A stretch of DNA of 38,759 bases from Dehalococcoidia bacterium (GCA_035310145.1 DATGEL010000099.1:1-38759); one strand, 5' to 3'; shown: positions 7,711-16,462, numbered from the stretch's first letter. The notes: generated by a model not told the origin, from the sequence alone. Translations and numbers: made by a program.

Positions 7711-7904
7711 CGATCTTGGGGAGGAAGTTTCAGCGTGGGGTCGGGTTAGCAGCGCGCCGCGGGTTTCGCCTGCGGGCGCGAAGGGCGCAGGCGATGCGCC
7801 CCGATCAGTGGCCAGGCAGCCCCGCCTTCAGCCCCGCTGCCCCGCGCATAGATCTACCCTTCCCGCAGCATTGGGAGGCATTGGGAGATGAGGGCTCGAT
7901 CGCC

Positions 7905-9566
7905 CTACACCCGGTACTCGGCCGGGTTCGTCTTCTTCGCCGCCTCGCGCTGGCGCAGCTCGATGCGCCGGATCTTGCCGCTGATCGTCTTCGGCAGCTC
8001 CGTCACGAACTCGACCTCGCGCGGGTACTTGTACGGCGCCGTCACCCGCTTGACGTGGTCCTGCAGCTCCTCGGCCAGCTTGTCGCCGGGCTGTGCGTCC
8101 TTGCCCAGCACCACGAACGCCTTGACGATTTCGCCGCGCACCGGGTCCGGCGAGGCCACGACCGCCGCCTCGACCACCGCCGGATGCTCCAGCAGGGCGC
8201 TCTCGACCTCGAAAGGGCCGATCCGGTAGCCGGCGCTGATGATCACGTCGTCCGCGCGGCCGACGAACCAGAAGTAGCCGTCGCCGTCCATGTAGGCGCG
8301 GTCGCCGGTGATGTACCAGTCGCCGCGGATGCAGTTTTTCGTGGCTTCGGCGTCGTTCCAGTACTCGCGGAAGAGGCCGACCGGGCGGTTCGGGCGGACG
8401 CGGATGGCGATGTCGCCCTCCTCGCCCGGCTCGCGCGGCGTGCCGTTCTCGTCGATCACGGCGATCTCGAAGCCGGGCGAGGGCTTGCCCATCGAGCCGG
8501 GCCGCACCTCGATCGGCGGGAAGTTGCCGACGATCAGCACCGTCTCGGTCTGGCCGTAGCCGTCGCGGATCGTCATGCCCGTGCCGGCCTGCCAGGCGTC
8601 AATCACTTCGGGGTTGAGCGGCTCGCCGGCGCCGACGCAGTGCCGCAGCGCCGAGAGGTCATACGGCTTCAGGTCTTCGAGCACCAGCAGGCGGTAGGCC
8701 GTGGGCGGGGCGCAGAAGGTCGTGACGCCGTAGTCCTGCAGCGTCTTCAGCGTGAGCACGGGGTCGAAGCGGCCGGGCACGTCCTGGATGAACAGCGCCG
8801 CCCCCTGGCTCCAGGGGCCGAACAAGCAGCCCCAGGCCGCCTTCGCCCAGCCCGTGTCGGAGAGCGTCCAGTGCAGGTCGCTCGGCTTCAGGTCGAGCCA
8901 GTACTTGCCGGTGATCTGGTGGCCGATGCCGTAGCTGGCGTGCGTGTGCAGCACCATCTTGGGATAGCCCGTCGTGCCGGAGGTGAAGTAGAGCAGCAGC
9001 TCGTCGTCGGCACGGGTACGCTCGGCTTCGACGTGGCGCGGCTGCTCAGCCACGGCCGTCTCGTAGCGTACGCAGCCGTCGACGTCGCCGCCGATCACGA
9101 AGATCGTCTGCAACTGCGGGCACTCGCCGCGCACGGTGACCAGCTTCCGCGCGTTCTCCACGTCCACGATCGCCGCCTTCGCCTGCGACAGCTCCAGCCG
9201 GTACTTCATGTCGCGCGCCGTGAGCTGGGTCGTGCCCGGCGCGGCCACGGCGCCGAGCTTCATCAGGCCGAGCAGCGCCTCCCACCATTCGGGCACCCGC
9301 GAGGCGACGACCAGCACGCGGTCGCCCTTGCCGATGCCGTGCTGCCTGAACACCCGCGCCGCGCGGTTGCTGCCCCAGGCGAAGTCGCGGAAGGTGAGCG
9401 TGCGCGAGCGGTTCTCCGTTCCCACCCAGACCATGCCGACGCGGTTTGGGTCTTCCGCCCAGCGGTCGATCACGTCGACGGCGAAGTTGAAGAATTCGGG
9501 CACGTCGAGCGCGAAGCTCCGCCGTTCGCGCTCGTAGTCGGTCATGTTCGCGGCTGTGGCCACCAT
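7905..9566 (-). CDS. Medium-chain acyl-CoA synthetase / AMP-binding ligase
   Basis: A 553-aa member of the ANL adenylate-forming superfamily. It activates a carboxylic acid with ATP to an acyl-adenylate, then transfers it to CoA. The P-loop-like A3 motif YFTSGTTGYPKMV spans residues 193-205; later motifs are DGYGQTE, ITGDRAYMDGDGYFWFVGRADDVI and SAGYRIGPFEVE. The catalytic lysine is in PKTISGKIRR near residue 525. Overall similarity is to the medium-chain (ACSM-like) group, so fatty or aromatic acids are likely substrates; the exact one cannot be read from sequence. Start ATG 9566 has a G-rich stretch (GGGGGCGGA) upstream; ATG 9545 is a possible alternative. No beta-oxidation genes are adjacent. 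Confidence 0.9.
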   Translation of the reverse strand: MVATAANMTDYERERRSFALDVPEFFNFAVDVIDRWAEDPNRVGMVWVGTENRSRTLTFRDFAWGSNRAARVFRQHGIGKGDRVLVVASRVPEWWEALLGLMKLGAVAAPGTTQLTARDMKYRLELSQAKAAIVDVENARKLVTVRGECPQLQTIFVIGGDVDGCVRYETAVAEQPRHVEAERTRADDELLLYFTSGTTGYPKMVLHTHASYGIGHQITGKYWLDLKPSDLHWTLSDTGWAKAAWGCLFGPWSQGAALFIQDVPGRFDPVLTLKTLQDYGVTTFCAPPTAYRLLVLEDLKPYDLSALRHCVGAGEPLNPEVIDAWQAGTGMTIRDGYGQTETVLIVGNFPPIEVRPGSMGKPSPGFEIAVIDENGTPREPGEEGDIAIRVRPNRPVGLFREYWNDAEATKNCIRGDWYITGDRAYMDGDGYFWFVGRADDVIISAGYRIGPFEVESALLEHPAVVEAAVVASPDPVRGEIVKAFVVLGKDAQPGDKLAEELQDHVKRVTAPYKYPREVEFVTELPKTISGKIRRIELRQREAAKKTNPAEYRV

Positions 9567-9696
9567 CGTTCCGCCCCCGTCTGGTGCTCTCGAGTTGCCA
9601 GCCCCATCTTACTGCGAGCGGACACGGGGAGGGCGAGGAACGCGGGACGCAGCTGATGATCGCGGCTGCCGCCGGCTGAGAACGACGCTCGTACGC

Positions 9697-9729
9697 AACG
9701 GGGAGGCGCCGCGGCGGCGCCTCCCCGTT
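9697..9729 (-). terminator. Strong hairpin after the Ig-repeat gene
   Basis: A perfect 14-pair stem (9697-9710 with 9716-9729, loop GCGGC) lies 27 bases past the stop of the minus-strand Ig-repeat gene and before the acyl-CoA synthetase gene. There is no T tract on either side, so it may act as a weak terminator or an mRNA-stabilising end. Confidence 0.5.
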
Positions 9730-9755
9730 GGATCGTGGTTGGCGGTGGCGCATGT

Positions 9756-12287
9756 CTACCGAGTGATCTGCAGCGTCACCGTCGTCGAGTGGGAGAGGCT
9801 CCCGCTCGTGCCGGTGATCGTCAGCGTGAAGTTGCCGCGGCGATTGCCGGTGTTCACCGTCAGGGTCGAGCCGGCGGAGCCGCCGGCCGGCGGCGTGACG
9901 CTCGCCGGGCTGAAGCTGGCCGTTGCGCCGGCCGGCAGACCGCTGACCGCGAGCGCCACCGACCCTGAGAAGCCGTTGGTTGAACCGATGGTCACGGTGT
10001 ACGTGCCGCTCGAATTGCGTGAGACGCTGAGCGACCCCGGGCTGGCGCTGATACTGAAGTCTGGCACCTTCACCACCAGCGTCACCGTCGTCGAGTGAGA
10101 AAGGCTCCCGCTCGTGCCGGTGATCGTCAGCGTGTAGCTGCCCGGCGGCGTGCTAGAGGTGGTCGACTCGGTCAGCGTCGCGCTGCCGCCGGCCGCGATC
10201 GGATTCACGCTGAAACCGGCGCTCGCGCCCGCGGGCTGACCGCTGACGCTGAGGGTCACCTGCCCCGAGAAGCCGTTCAGGCTGGTGGTGGCGACCGTGT
10301 ACGTTGTGCCGGCGCCGACGTTCACGCTCTGCGAGCTCGGGCTCGCGCTGATGCCGAAGTCGGGCTGGCTCGCCGGATTCACAACAAGGGTCACGCCGGT
10401 GGAGTGCGTTGTATGCCCGGCGTCTGTGCCCGTGCCGGTGATCGTCAGCGGGTAGCTGCCGGCCGGCGTGCTTGCGCTGGTCGTCACGCTCAGGGTCGAA
10501 CTGCCGCTGGGTGTGACGGCGGCGGGATTGAAGCTGCCGTTCGCGCCGGCGGGCAGGCCGCTGATGCTGAGGTTCACGGCCGAGGCGTAGCCGTTCAAAC
10601 TGGTGAGCGTTGCGGTGTACGTCGTGCCGCCGCCGGCGGTCACCGTTTGCGAGGCGGGGCTTGCCGCGATTGTGTAGTCCGGCGTGGGGGTGGTGGAGCA
10701 ACTGGGGAAGCGGAAGCTGCCGACCCAGGTGCCCCAGGTTTGGCCGGACTGCGCATACTCTTCCAGGTGCCAGACGGTGCAGCCGTCGGGGTCAACCACT
10801 TCGCCGGCATAGTCGCCGTAGCGCGTGCCATCGAGGTTGACCTCGCCGGCCTTGAGCACGTTCTCCGGCAGCTCAAGGGCGCCGGGCGCGTCGCTCGGCA
10901 GCCGGCCGGTATAGTCGACGCCGGCAAAGACGCTGGCCGAGGAGTGGGCGAAGCCGATCGAAAGATCGCCGCTGATGTCGACGCTGAGCGCGGGGTACAT
11001 GCGGTCTTCACCGTCACTGCCGAGCGTGCCCTGCTGGATCAGCGTCGGCGCGCCGTCGAGGTTGCCGAGCTGATACCACTGCACGCAGGCCACCGTGCCC
11101 GCGCCGGGGTTGCAGCCGACGGTGTGGGCGCTGTACACGGCGCCCTGCGAGATCTGCGCCGAAAGCGAGCGCACGTCGTTGGTAACGATCGTTGCGGCGT
11201 TGGCGCCGGCGGGCTGTACCGCGTCCGGCGGCTGCACATAGCTGTCGACGCTGACCCCGCCCTGCAGCGTCAGCGAGCCGCCTCCGAGCGCGTTGGCCCA
11301 CTTCCAGACGCTGACCGTGGAGCAGGGGCAGGTGCCGTTGTCCGCGCCGACGAAGTACATTACACCCGCGGCCGTCACGTTGCGCGTGGGGAAGACGGTG
11401 TCAGCGGGCATGCCGGAGGCGGTGTTGCCCACGGCGGCCTCTTTGAACGCGGCCGTCTGGCCGGCGTAGAGCACGCTCTTGTTGAAGGCGTAGATGTAGG
11501 CGCCGGTGAAGCTCTGGCTGGCGTTGAACTCGTTGCCGCTCACATAGATTGCGTCGGAGCCGATGGCGATGTGGGGGAAGTCGAAGAGCTGGTCCGTCTC
11601 CTGCACGGGAATCGCGTAGATGTTCCAGACGCCGGTCGGGTCAGCAGTCTGCGTCACGGCGATGCAGATGCGCGAGCCGTTGGTCAAGGCGTTGATGCTG
11701 AGGATCTCCATGACGAAGCGGTTGGCCGCGGCATCGTAATCGCTGGAAGGATCGCTGTCGAAGTTGAAGAAGCCGTCCGACGGGCAGCCGCTGTTCTGGG
11801 CGAAGAACGTCTGCAGATCGGCGGGACCGAGCAGCAGCGCGCCACTCTTGTTCCAGATCTTGACCGCGGTATTGACCACGCCGATCACGTGGTTCGGGCC
11901 GGCGGCAATGTTGCCGTCGGGCGGCAGGCAGCCGCAGGACGACTCGGCCGCGCTGATGCCGTTGAAGCCGATCCCCTGCGTCTGCGCTGCCGTCGTGATC
12001 ACGCCGCTGCCCGGCTGCTGAATGTTGCCGCCCCGTGCCAGGCCTTGCGCGATCTGCTTGCCGCGCGCGAGCTGGTCCTTGCCGCCGGGATGCAGGAACG
12101 GCCGGGAGGGGTGGCCGTGCTGGCCCACGCCGAGCGCGGTTTGCAGGCGGCCGCTGACGGGCGCGGCGACCGCCGGGCCGGTCTGGCCGGGCGCCTGGGC
12201 GTTGGCGCCGCCGGCGTGCGCCAGGCCGAGGCCGGCGCAGAGCAACAGGACGGCAAGGGCGATCAAGCGGCGGGTTGGCGGGATCAT
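9756..12287 (-). CDS. Secreted protein with three C-terminal Ig-like repeats
   Basis: An 843-aa exported protein. The signal peptide is MIPPTRRLIALAVLLL...GLAHA, cleaved near residue 24. Residues of about 90-530 form a large domain starting CGCLPPDGNIAAGPNHVIGVVN, a pattern seen in extracellular propeller-like proteins of unknown function. Residues of about 540-843 are three tandem 95-105-residue Ig-like repeats, each opening (D)F/Y-x-I-(S/A)-ASP and carrying T.LNGFSG..., LSVSGLPAGA and GSYTLTITGT. Start ATG 12287 follows GAGGA. The repeats probably act as stalk or adhesive domains at the cell surface. There is no LPXTG or other anchor, so it is likely secreted. The gene is divergent from another secreted repeat protein across a 380-base gap. 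Confidence 0.85.
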   Translation of the reverse strand: MIPPTRRLIALAVLLLCAGLGLAHAGGANAQAPGQTGPAVAAPVSGRLQTALGVGQHGHPSRPFLHPGGKDQLARGKQIAQGLARGGNIQQPGSGVITTAAQTQGIGFNGISAAESSCGCLPPDGNIAAGPNHVIGVVNTAVKIWNKSGALLLGPADLQTFFAQNSGCPSDGFFNFDSDPSSDYDAAANRFVMEILSINALTNGSRICIAVTQTADPTGVWNIYAIPVQETDQLFDFPHIAIGSDAIYVSGNEFNASQSFTGAYIYAFNKSVLYAGQTAAFKEAAVGNTASGMPADTVFPTRNVTAAGVMYFVGADNGTCPCSTVSVWKWANALGGGSLTLQGGVSVDSYVQPPDAVQPAGANAATIVTNDVRSLSAQISQGAVYSAHTVGCNPGAGTVACVQWYQLGNLDGAPTLIQQGTLGSDGEDRMYPALSVDISGDLSIGFAHSSASVFAGVDYTGRLPSDAPGALELPENVLKAGEVNLDGTRYGDYAGEVVDPDGCTVWHLEEYAQSGQTWGTWVGSFRFPSCSTTPTPDYTIAASPASQTVTAGGGTTYTATLTSLNGYASAVNLSISGLPAGANGSFNPAAVTPSGSSTLSVTTSASTPAGSYPLTITGTGTDAGHTTHSTGVTLVVNPASQPDFGISASPSSQSVNVGAGTTYTVATTSLNGFSGQVTLSVSGQPAGASAGFSVNPIAAGGSATLTESTTSSTPPGSYTLTITGTSGSLSHSTTVTLVVKVPDFSISASPGSLSVSRNSSGTYTVTIGSTNGFSGSVALAVSGLPAGATASFSPASVTPPAGGSAGSTLTVNTGNRRGNFTLTITGTSGSLSHSTTVTLQITR

Positions 12288-12667
12288 GGTCACGGTCCTC
12301 TCATGCAGCCGCCGCCCGCCTGCGGACGGCGATCGACGCGGCGCGCCTCTGGCCTCCATGCATCATGCCTACAGCGTGCGCTGGTCACGGCAGCGGGCGT
12401 TCGCGCAACCCTGCCGCGGCGTCGCGACACGGCGCGCGGCTGCCAAACGGTTTCCCCCGTACCAGAGCAAACGCGACGCCCGATCAGTTGTTACACCTCC
12501 GATACGAAACTGTCGAGGTTTCGCCGCCGCGCGTGGCATATACCGCGAAACAAGTGGCAATCTCGTTCGTTATACGGAGTGAACGGCCCTGCCCGCCCTG
12601 GGGCCGCGCGCCCCGCGTCTGGCGCGAAGGCACACGCGGCGACGCTTCCTGCCGCGGGAGGTGGCGG
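12288..12667. other. Divergent intergenic region between two secreted-protein genes
   Basis: This 380-base stretch has no convincing gene. It must hold the promoters of both flanking genes. A short inverted repeat CGAAAC...GTTTCG lies at 12505-12523, and CGAAAC recurs at about 12546. The segment around 12480-12580 is A/T-richer than its surroundings (TTGTTACACC, GCATATACC, CGTTATACGG), which marks the likely promoter zone. I could not pick a box pair with confidence on either strand. Confidence 0.45.
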
Positions 12668-14062
12668 ATGTCTCGGCTACGATTCGCGACCCTGTTGGTG
12701 CTCGTGGGCCTGGCGGCGCTCGGGGGCGTCGGACTCGCGCGGCGGCGGCCCGCCGCCGCCGCGATCAGTACCGCCAGCAGCCAGTGTGCGCCCCTGGATG
12801 CCAATACGGTCATGTGCTCACTCTCGCTCGACGGCTCGCTGCAGGCCGGTGAGACGGTCACCGTCGCGATTTCGACCGGAGCACTGAGCCAGGCGAGCTA
12901 CAGCAGCGGCTGCCAGCCCAGCGGCGCCCTGAACCCGCCGGCGATCGCCGCGGGCGGCGGCTCCTTCAGCTTCACCGCGCCGGACGGCGCCTGCGCGGGG
13001 CCGATCGCCTTCAGCGAGACCGTCTCCGGCCTGACCGCGCCAGGCACCCTGGTACAGAGCGTGACCGACTCCGGCGCCGCCGGTCTGGTGGTCAACACCG
13101 CCGTCTTCCTGGTCAGCTTCAGCGGCAGCAAGACGTGCACCGCGGGCGCAACGGCCGGCGCCTTCGCCTGCCAGCTCACTGTGAACGCCAGCTCCACCAT
13201 GGCGGGCACGATGCTCAGCGTGTCGCTCTCCGACGGCACGTTCACGAGTGTCACCTACATGAGCGGCTGCGCTACCACGCCCGCCATCACCGTCAGCCCG
13301 ACGAGCTTCGACCTCACGACGCCCGGCGGCGGCTGCGGCGGCAGCGGCGGCCTGGTTCTCAACGAGACCGTCGCGGGCGTAAGCGGCAGCAGTCTGACGC
13401 AAACGCTGAGCGCCAGCGGCACGTTCAGCGGCTTGGGCAGCTTCACGGCGCAACTGCCGGCGCAGCAGCAGGGCGGGGCGCTGACACTGAGCGGTTCGAA
13501 GACCTGCGCCGCCGCCAACGCGGACGACGGCAATGGCGGCGGCGATGACAACGGCGACGACCGCGCCTACGCCGATGATGGCAGCCAGGCGGCGATGGTG
13601 AGCTGCACGCTGACGCTGCAGCCGTCGGCGCCGCTGGCCGCGGGCGCGACGGTGACGGTAACCATCTCCGGCAACGCCGGCTTCGCTTCAGCGACGTACA
13701 CGAGCGGCTGCGCCAGCGCGCCGTCGCCCACGGTCGGCAACGGCAGCTTCAGCTTCGCCGTGCCGGCGGGCGGCTGCGCCGGGCCGCTGGTGTTCGCGGA
13801 ATCGCTCAACGTGACCGGCTCAGGCGGCGCCCTGGCGCAGGCGGTGACGATCGCGGGCGCCAGCAGCGGCTCGGCCACGATTCAGGCGACGAACAGCGAT
13901 GGCAGCGCCTTCACCCTGCCGAGCAGCCAGGCGGGCAACGGCAACGACAATGGTGAGGACAACGGCAACGCGAACGGCCAAAACCACTCCGTGCCCGCCT
14001 GCCAGAACAGCCGCGGCCGCGCCCCGCAGCGCAACCCGCACTGCCAGGGCGGGAGTGACTAG
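12668..14062 (+). CDS. Secreted four-cysteine repeat protein with Asp/Asn/Gly linkers
   Basis: A 464-aa exported protein that I cannot assign to a named family. ATG 12668 follows GGGAGG. The signal peptide (MSRLRFATLLVLVGLAALGG) is followed by three repeats of about 110 residues. Each has four cysteines in the order C...C-x-L, SGC and G-x-C, with conserved GATVTVTIS, ASATYTSGC and GSFSF...GGCAGPLVF segments. This suggests two disulfides per repeat and an extracellular location. An acidic Asp/Gly/Asn linker lies near residues 284-305 and an Asn/Asp/Gly-rich segment near 422-440, before a short tail. The stop TAG shares a CTAG with the stop of the convergent gene. The function may be surface binding, but nothing catalytic is visible. 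Confidence 0.75.
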   Translation: MSRLRFATLLVLVGLAALGGVGLARRRPAAAAISTASSQCAPLDANTVMCSLSLDGSLQAGETVTVAISTGALSQASYSSGCQPSGALNPPAIAAGGGSFSFTAPDGACAGPIAFSETVSGLTAPGTLVQSVTDSGAAGLVVNTAVFLVSFSGSKTCTAGATAGAFACQLTVNASSTMAGTMLSVSLSDGTFTSVTYMSGCATTPAITVSPTSFDLTTPGGGCGGSGGLVLNETVAGVSGSSLTQTLSASGTFSGLGSFTAQLPAQQQGGALTLSGSKTCAAANADDGNGGGDDNGDDRAYADDGSQAAMVSCTLTLQPSAPLAAGATVTVTISGNAGFASATYTSGCASAPSPTVGNGSFSFAVPAGGCAGPLVFAESLNVTGSGGALAQAVTIAGASSGSATIQATNSDGSAFTLPSSQAGNGNDNGEDNGNANGQNHSVPACQNSRGRAPQRNPHCQGGSD

Positions 14063-14748
14063 GGCCAACTCGGGCCCCGCTTCACCAGCAGCTCCCACCA
14101 GGCGGCGTCCAGGGAGACCAGCTCGCGTGCGCGCAGGGCCGCGTCGCCGCCGTAGGGTGTTCGAGCCAGCGAGAAGCCGACCGTGTGGATTCCCAGCCGC
14201 TCGCAGGTGTAGATCGCGCGCGGCAGGTGATAGGACTGGCTCACCGCTACCGCGCGCCGGACACCGAACAGGTCGTGCGCCCGGCGGCAGCTCGCGTAGG
14301 TGTGCACGCCGCCGGCGTCCAGCACGATCGCGCTGGCCGGTACGCCTTCGGCCACGGCCTGCTTCGCCATCGCCGCCGGCTCGTCGTGGCCGGGGGTGCT
14401 TCCATCGCCGGACATCAGCACCTGCTTCACCTTGCCGTCGAGGTAGAGCAACGCGGCGGCGTGGATGCGATCCGAGAGCAGGGCCGACGGTGTGCCATCA
14501 GGCTTCAGCCCGGCGCCGAACACGATCGCCGTCTGCTGCGGCGGCACCTTCCGCGGCTCGTCATAGCGCACGCCGGCGCTGTGCCAGACAAGCCAGAGCG
14601 GCGGGCCAACCAGCAGGAGCAGCGCCGCCATGCCCGCGAGCGCCACCAACGCCAGCAGGCGCGGCAGCGTCACCAGCGGGCGGGCGCCGCGCGTGCTGCG
14701 CGGCGGCGCGGCGGCCCGACCGTGCACGATGGAGGAGTGTCCGCTCAC
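14059..14748 (-). CDS. DUF218 / SanA-YdcF-like envelope protein
   Basis: A 229-aa protein with a short cytoplasmic N-terminus, one membrane helix (about residues 28-55, LPRLLALVALAGMAALLLLVGPPLWLVW) and a DUF218 domain outside the membrane. The hallmark pieces are AIVFGAGLKPDGTPSALLSDRIHAAALLY, MSGDGSTPGHDEPAAMA, VLDAGGVHTYASC and AVSQSYHLPRAIYTCERLGI. The SanA branch of the family is tied to envelope permeability and vancomycin tolerance in enterobacteria; the reaction is not established. The start is GTG 14748 with only a weak ribosome-binding site, so an internal start is possible. The last four bases overlap the convergent secreted-repeat gene, with both stops using the same CTAG. Confidence 0.82.
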   Translation of the reverse strand: MSGHSSIVHGRAAAPPRSTRGARPLVTLPRLLALVALAGMAALLLLVGPPLWLVWHSAGVRYDEPRKVPPQQTAIVFGAGLKPDGTPSALLSDRIHAAALLYLDGKVKQVLMSGDGSTPGHDEPAAMAKQAVAEGVPASAIVLDAGGVHTYASCRRAHDLFGVRRAVAVSQSYHLPRAIYTCERLGIHTVGFSLARTPYGGDAALRARELVSLDAAWWELLVKRGPSWP

Positions 14749-14800
14749 CCGCTGAGTGTAGTCGGCGGGCGCGATCGTGCAAAGTCGGGCGGCGTTCGGC

Positions 14801-14850
14801 CCTCATCCCCGCGTATCTCCTTCCCCAAATCCTGGGGGAAGGAGACGATC
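14801..14850. repeat. REP-like palindrome, copy B
   Basis: Stem TCTCCTTCCCC (14816-14826) pairs with GGGGAAGGAGA (14835-14845) around an AAATCCTG loop, flanked by CCCTCATCCCC and CGATCCCCGG. The loop and flanks match copy A, with compensating changes in the stem. Confidence 0.6.
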
Positions 14851-14911
14851 CCCGGTAGTGCGTTCCGTGGCGGGTGTGGTTAACCCGGCACCGCCTGAGC
14901 CGTGCTAAGCG

Positions 14912-14960
14912 CGGTCGCCCCTCGCCCAGAATTGGCAGAGGGGACGGGGGTGAGGGCGAT
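14912..14960. repeat. REP-like palindrome, copy C
   Basis: An imperfect stem (CCCCTCGCCCA with TGGCAGAGGGG, 14918-14943) with a GAAT loop is followed by ACGGGGGTGAGGGCGATC, the mirror of the CCCTCACCCCCGTCC flank of copy A. It abuts the end of the aldo/keto reductase gene and could serve as its 3' end. Confidence 0.6.
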
Positions 14961-15916
14961 CAGCCCTTCGCCGCCACTTCGCTGCCGACGAGGCGCAGGT
15001 GCTGGACGGCAGCCAGCAGCCGCGGCGCGGGCAGCGGCAGATCGGAGGCCGCAAGGTTCTCGTCGAGCTGTTGCGACAGGCGAGCGCCGGGGATGGTGAC
15101 CGCTACCTCTTCCTGCGCCAGCACCCAGCCGAGCGCGGCCTGTGCCGCGCTGCGTTCGTTCTCATTCGCCAGCTCGCGGAAACGGCGGGCGAAGGCAAGC
15201 GCGGCCGCAAGCCGTGCGGCGGGCCAGGCCGCGCGCGGGTCGCCGGGCGCAAACCGATGCCCGGGCCGATAGTCTCTGGCCAGCACGCCGCCGAGCAAGG
15301 GCGCCCGCGCGATCACGCCGATGCCCGCCGCCCGCGCCCGCGGCAACAGCGGCAGCAACTCCGCGTCGAAGGCGTTGAGCGGCAGTTGCAGGGTGGCCAC
15401 CGGCGCGCTGGCCGGTGCCGCCAGCGCGGCCCGGGCGGCCTCGGCGGCCTGGACGGCGACGCCGACATGGCGGATCACGCCGTCGGCCTGCAGGCGCGCC
15501 AGCTCCTCCCAGAGCACGGGCTCGGCCAGGTCCGTGGGTGTCGGATGGTGCAACTGGTAGAGGTCGATCGTCCCGCAGCACAGCCGCTCACGGCTCGCCT
15601 CGGCGGCGCGCCGCAGGTGTTTCGGGCTGAAGTCGCGGCTCAGTACGCCGCCCTGCGACACCAGCCCGCCCTTGGTAGCAATGAAGGCGTGCTCGCGACG
15701 GCCCTCGATCGCCCGGCCGATCAGGCGTTCACTGCGGCCGTCGCCGTACACGTCGGCGGTGTCGATGAAGTTCGCGCCGCGGGTGATGGCCGAACGGATC
15801 AGTTCAACGGCCGTGTCGTCGTCGGGCGCAAGCCCGTCCGGCCCGCCCAGCGTCCAACCGCCGAAACCGATTTCGCCGACGAGGGAACCCGTGTCGCCGA
15901 GCTTGCGGTAGTACAT
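14960..15916 (-). CDS. Aldo/keto reductase
   Basis: A 318-aa TIM-barrel oxidoreductase that uses NAD(P)H to reduce aldehydes, ketones or sugars. The catalytic tetrad is readable: Asp52 and Tyr57 in FIDTADVYG, Lys82 in ATKGG, and His123 in DLYQLHHP. The C-terminal part (PGARLSQQLDENLAA) carries the usual cofactor-binding pattern. ATG 15916 was chosen because GGAAGG precedes it and MYYRKLGDTG is the standard family start; the longer frame adds a Cys-containing leader without support. Neighbours give no clue to the substrate. A REP-like palindrome lies at its 3' end. Confidence 0.9.
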   Translation of the reverse strand: MYYRKLGDTGSLVGEIGFGGWTLGGPDGLAPDDDTAVELIRSAITRGANFIDTADVYGDGRSERLIGRAIEGRREHAFIATKGGLVSQGGVLSRDFSPKHLRRAAEASRERLCCGTIDLYQLHHPTPTDLAEPVLWEELARLQADGVIRHVGVAVQAAEAARAALAAPASAPVATLQLPLNAFDAELLPLLPRARAAGIGVIARAPLLGGVLARDYRPGHRFAPGDPRAAWPAARLAAALAFARRFRELANENERSAAQAALGWVLAQEEVAVTIPGARLSQQLDENLAASDLPLPAPRLLAAVQHLRLVGSEVAAKG

Positions 15917-16033
15917 CTGCGCCTTCCGTGAACAGGTATTCGGCACAGGGGAGGGGGAGAAGCGGGGCCGGGGTCTTGTACGGTTGTCACCGGCACACCC
16001 GGCCGGCGGCGCGGCCGATCGCCCGATCCGCGC

Positions 16034-16462
16034 CTACTCCACGATGATCTCGATGCGCTGGCCCTTGCCGGCATCGGTCACGTCGTAGATCGCGCCGCGC
16101 CGGCCGCTGCGCAGCGCGTCGAGCAGATCGTCCATGCGCGGCGGCAGACCGGTCCGGCCGAAGGGGAAGTTGCCGGGCGCAAAGCGCAGGCCGGAGTTGA
16201 CCATACCGTAGGGAATCGAGACGTTGGCCCACATGCGCCCGGTTTTGGTGTCGGTGACGCGCACGCGGAACCAGCGCGGCTGGCCGCGGCGGCCACCGTC
16301 GAAGCGCTCACGCTCGTCGCGCCGATCGCGCCGGCCGGCACGCTCGCGCCCGTCGCTCTCGTCGCCCTCGTCGCCGAGGGCACGCAGCAGCTCGGCGGCC
16401 TCGGCCGCGGTGATCTTGCCCTGCTCGAGCAACTCGAGCACGCGCAGGCGTTCCTGGTTCAT
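16034..16462 (-). CDS. SHOCT-like domain protein, third gene of the DUF2089 operon
   Basis: A 142-aa protein. Residues 1-30 (LRVLELLEQGKITAAEAAELLRALG) are a short helical hairpin of the SHOCT-like type. A highly charged Asp/Glu/Arg linker follows at about 31-62. The rest is a small domain with RWFRVRVTDTKTGRMWANVSIPYGMV and GKGQRIEIIVE. ATG 16462 follows AGGA. The same helical hairpin ends the protein encoded just upstream (16583-17737) and the DUF2089 protein (18035-18427), so the three probably interact or share a partner. In the known families these genes occur together with envelope-stress roles suspected but not proven. No membrane segment is seen. Confidence 0.75.
   Translation of the reverse strand: MNQERLRVLELLEQGKITAAEAAELLRALGDEGDESDGRERAGRRDRRDERERFDGGRRGQPRWFRVRVTDTKTGRMWANVSIPYGMVNSGLRFAPGNFPFGRTGLPPRMDDLLDALRSGRRGAIYDVTDAGKGQRIEIIVE

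Noticed and set aside
7611-9656. 681-codon plus-strand frame over the acyl-CoA synthetase gene
   Set aside because: Shadow of the synthetase gene, with low-complexity Arg/Ala/Asp content.
10095-12887. 930-codon plus-strand frame over the Ig-repeat gene
   Set aside because: Same shadow effect; the minus strand has a signal peptide, repeats and a ribosome-binding site.
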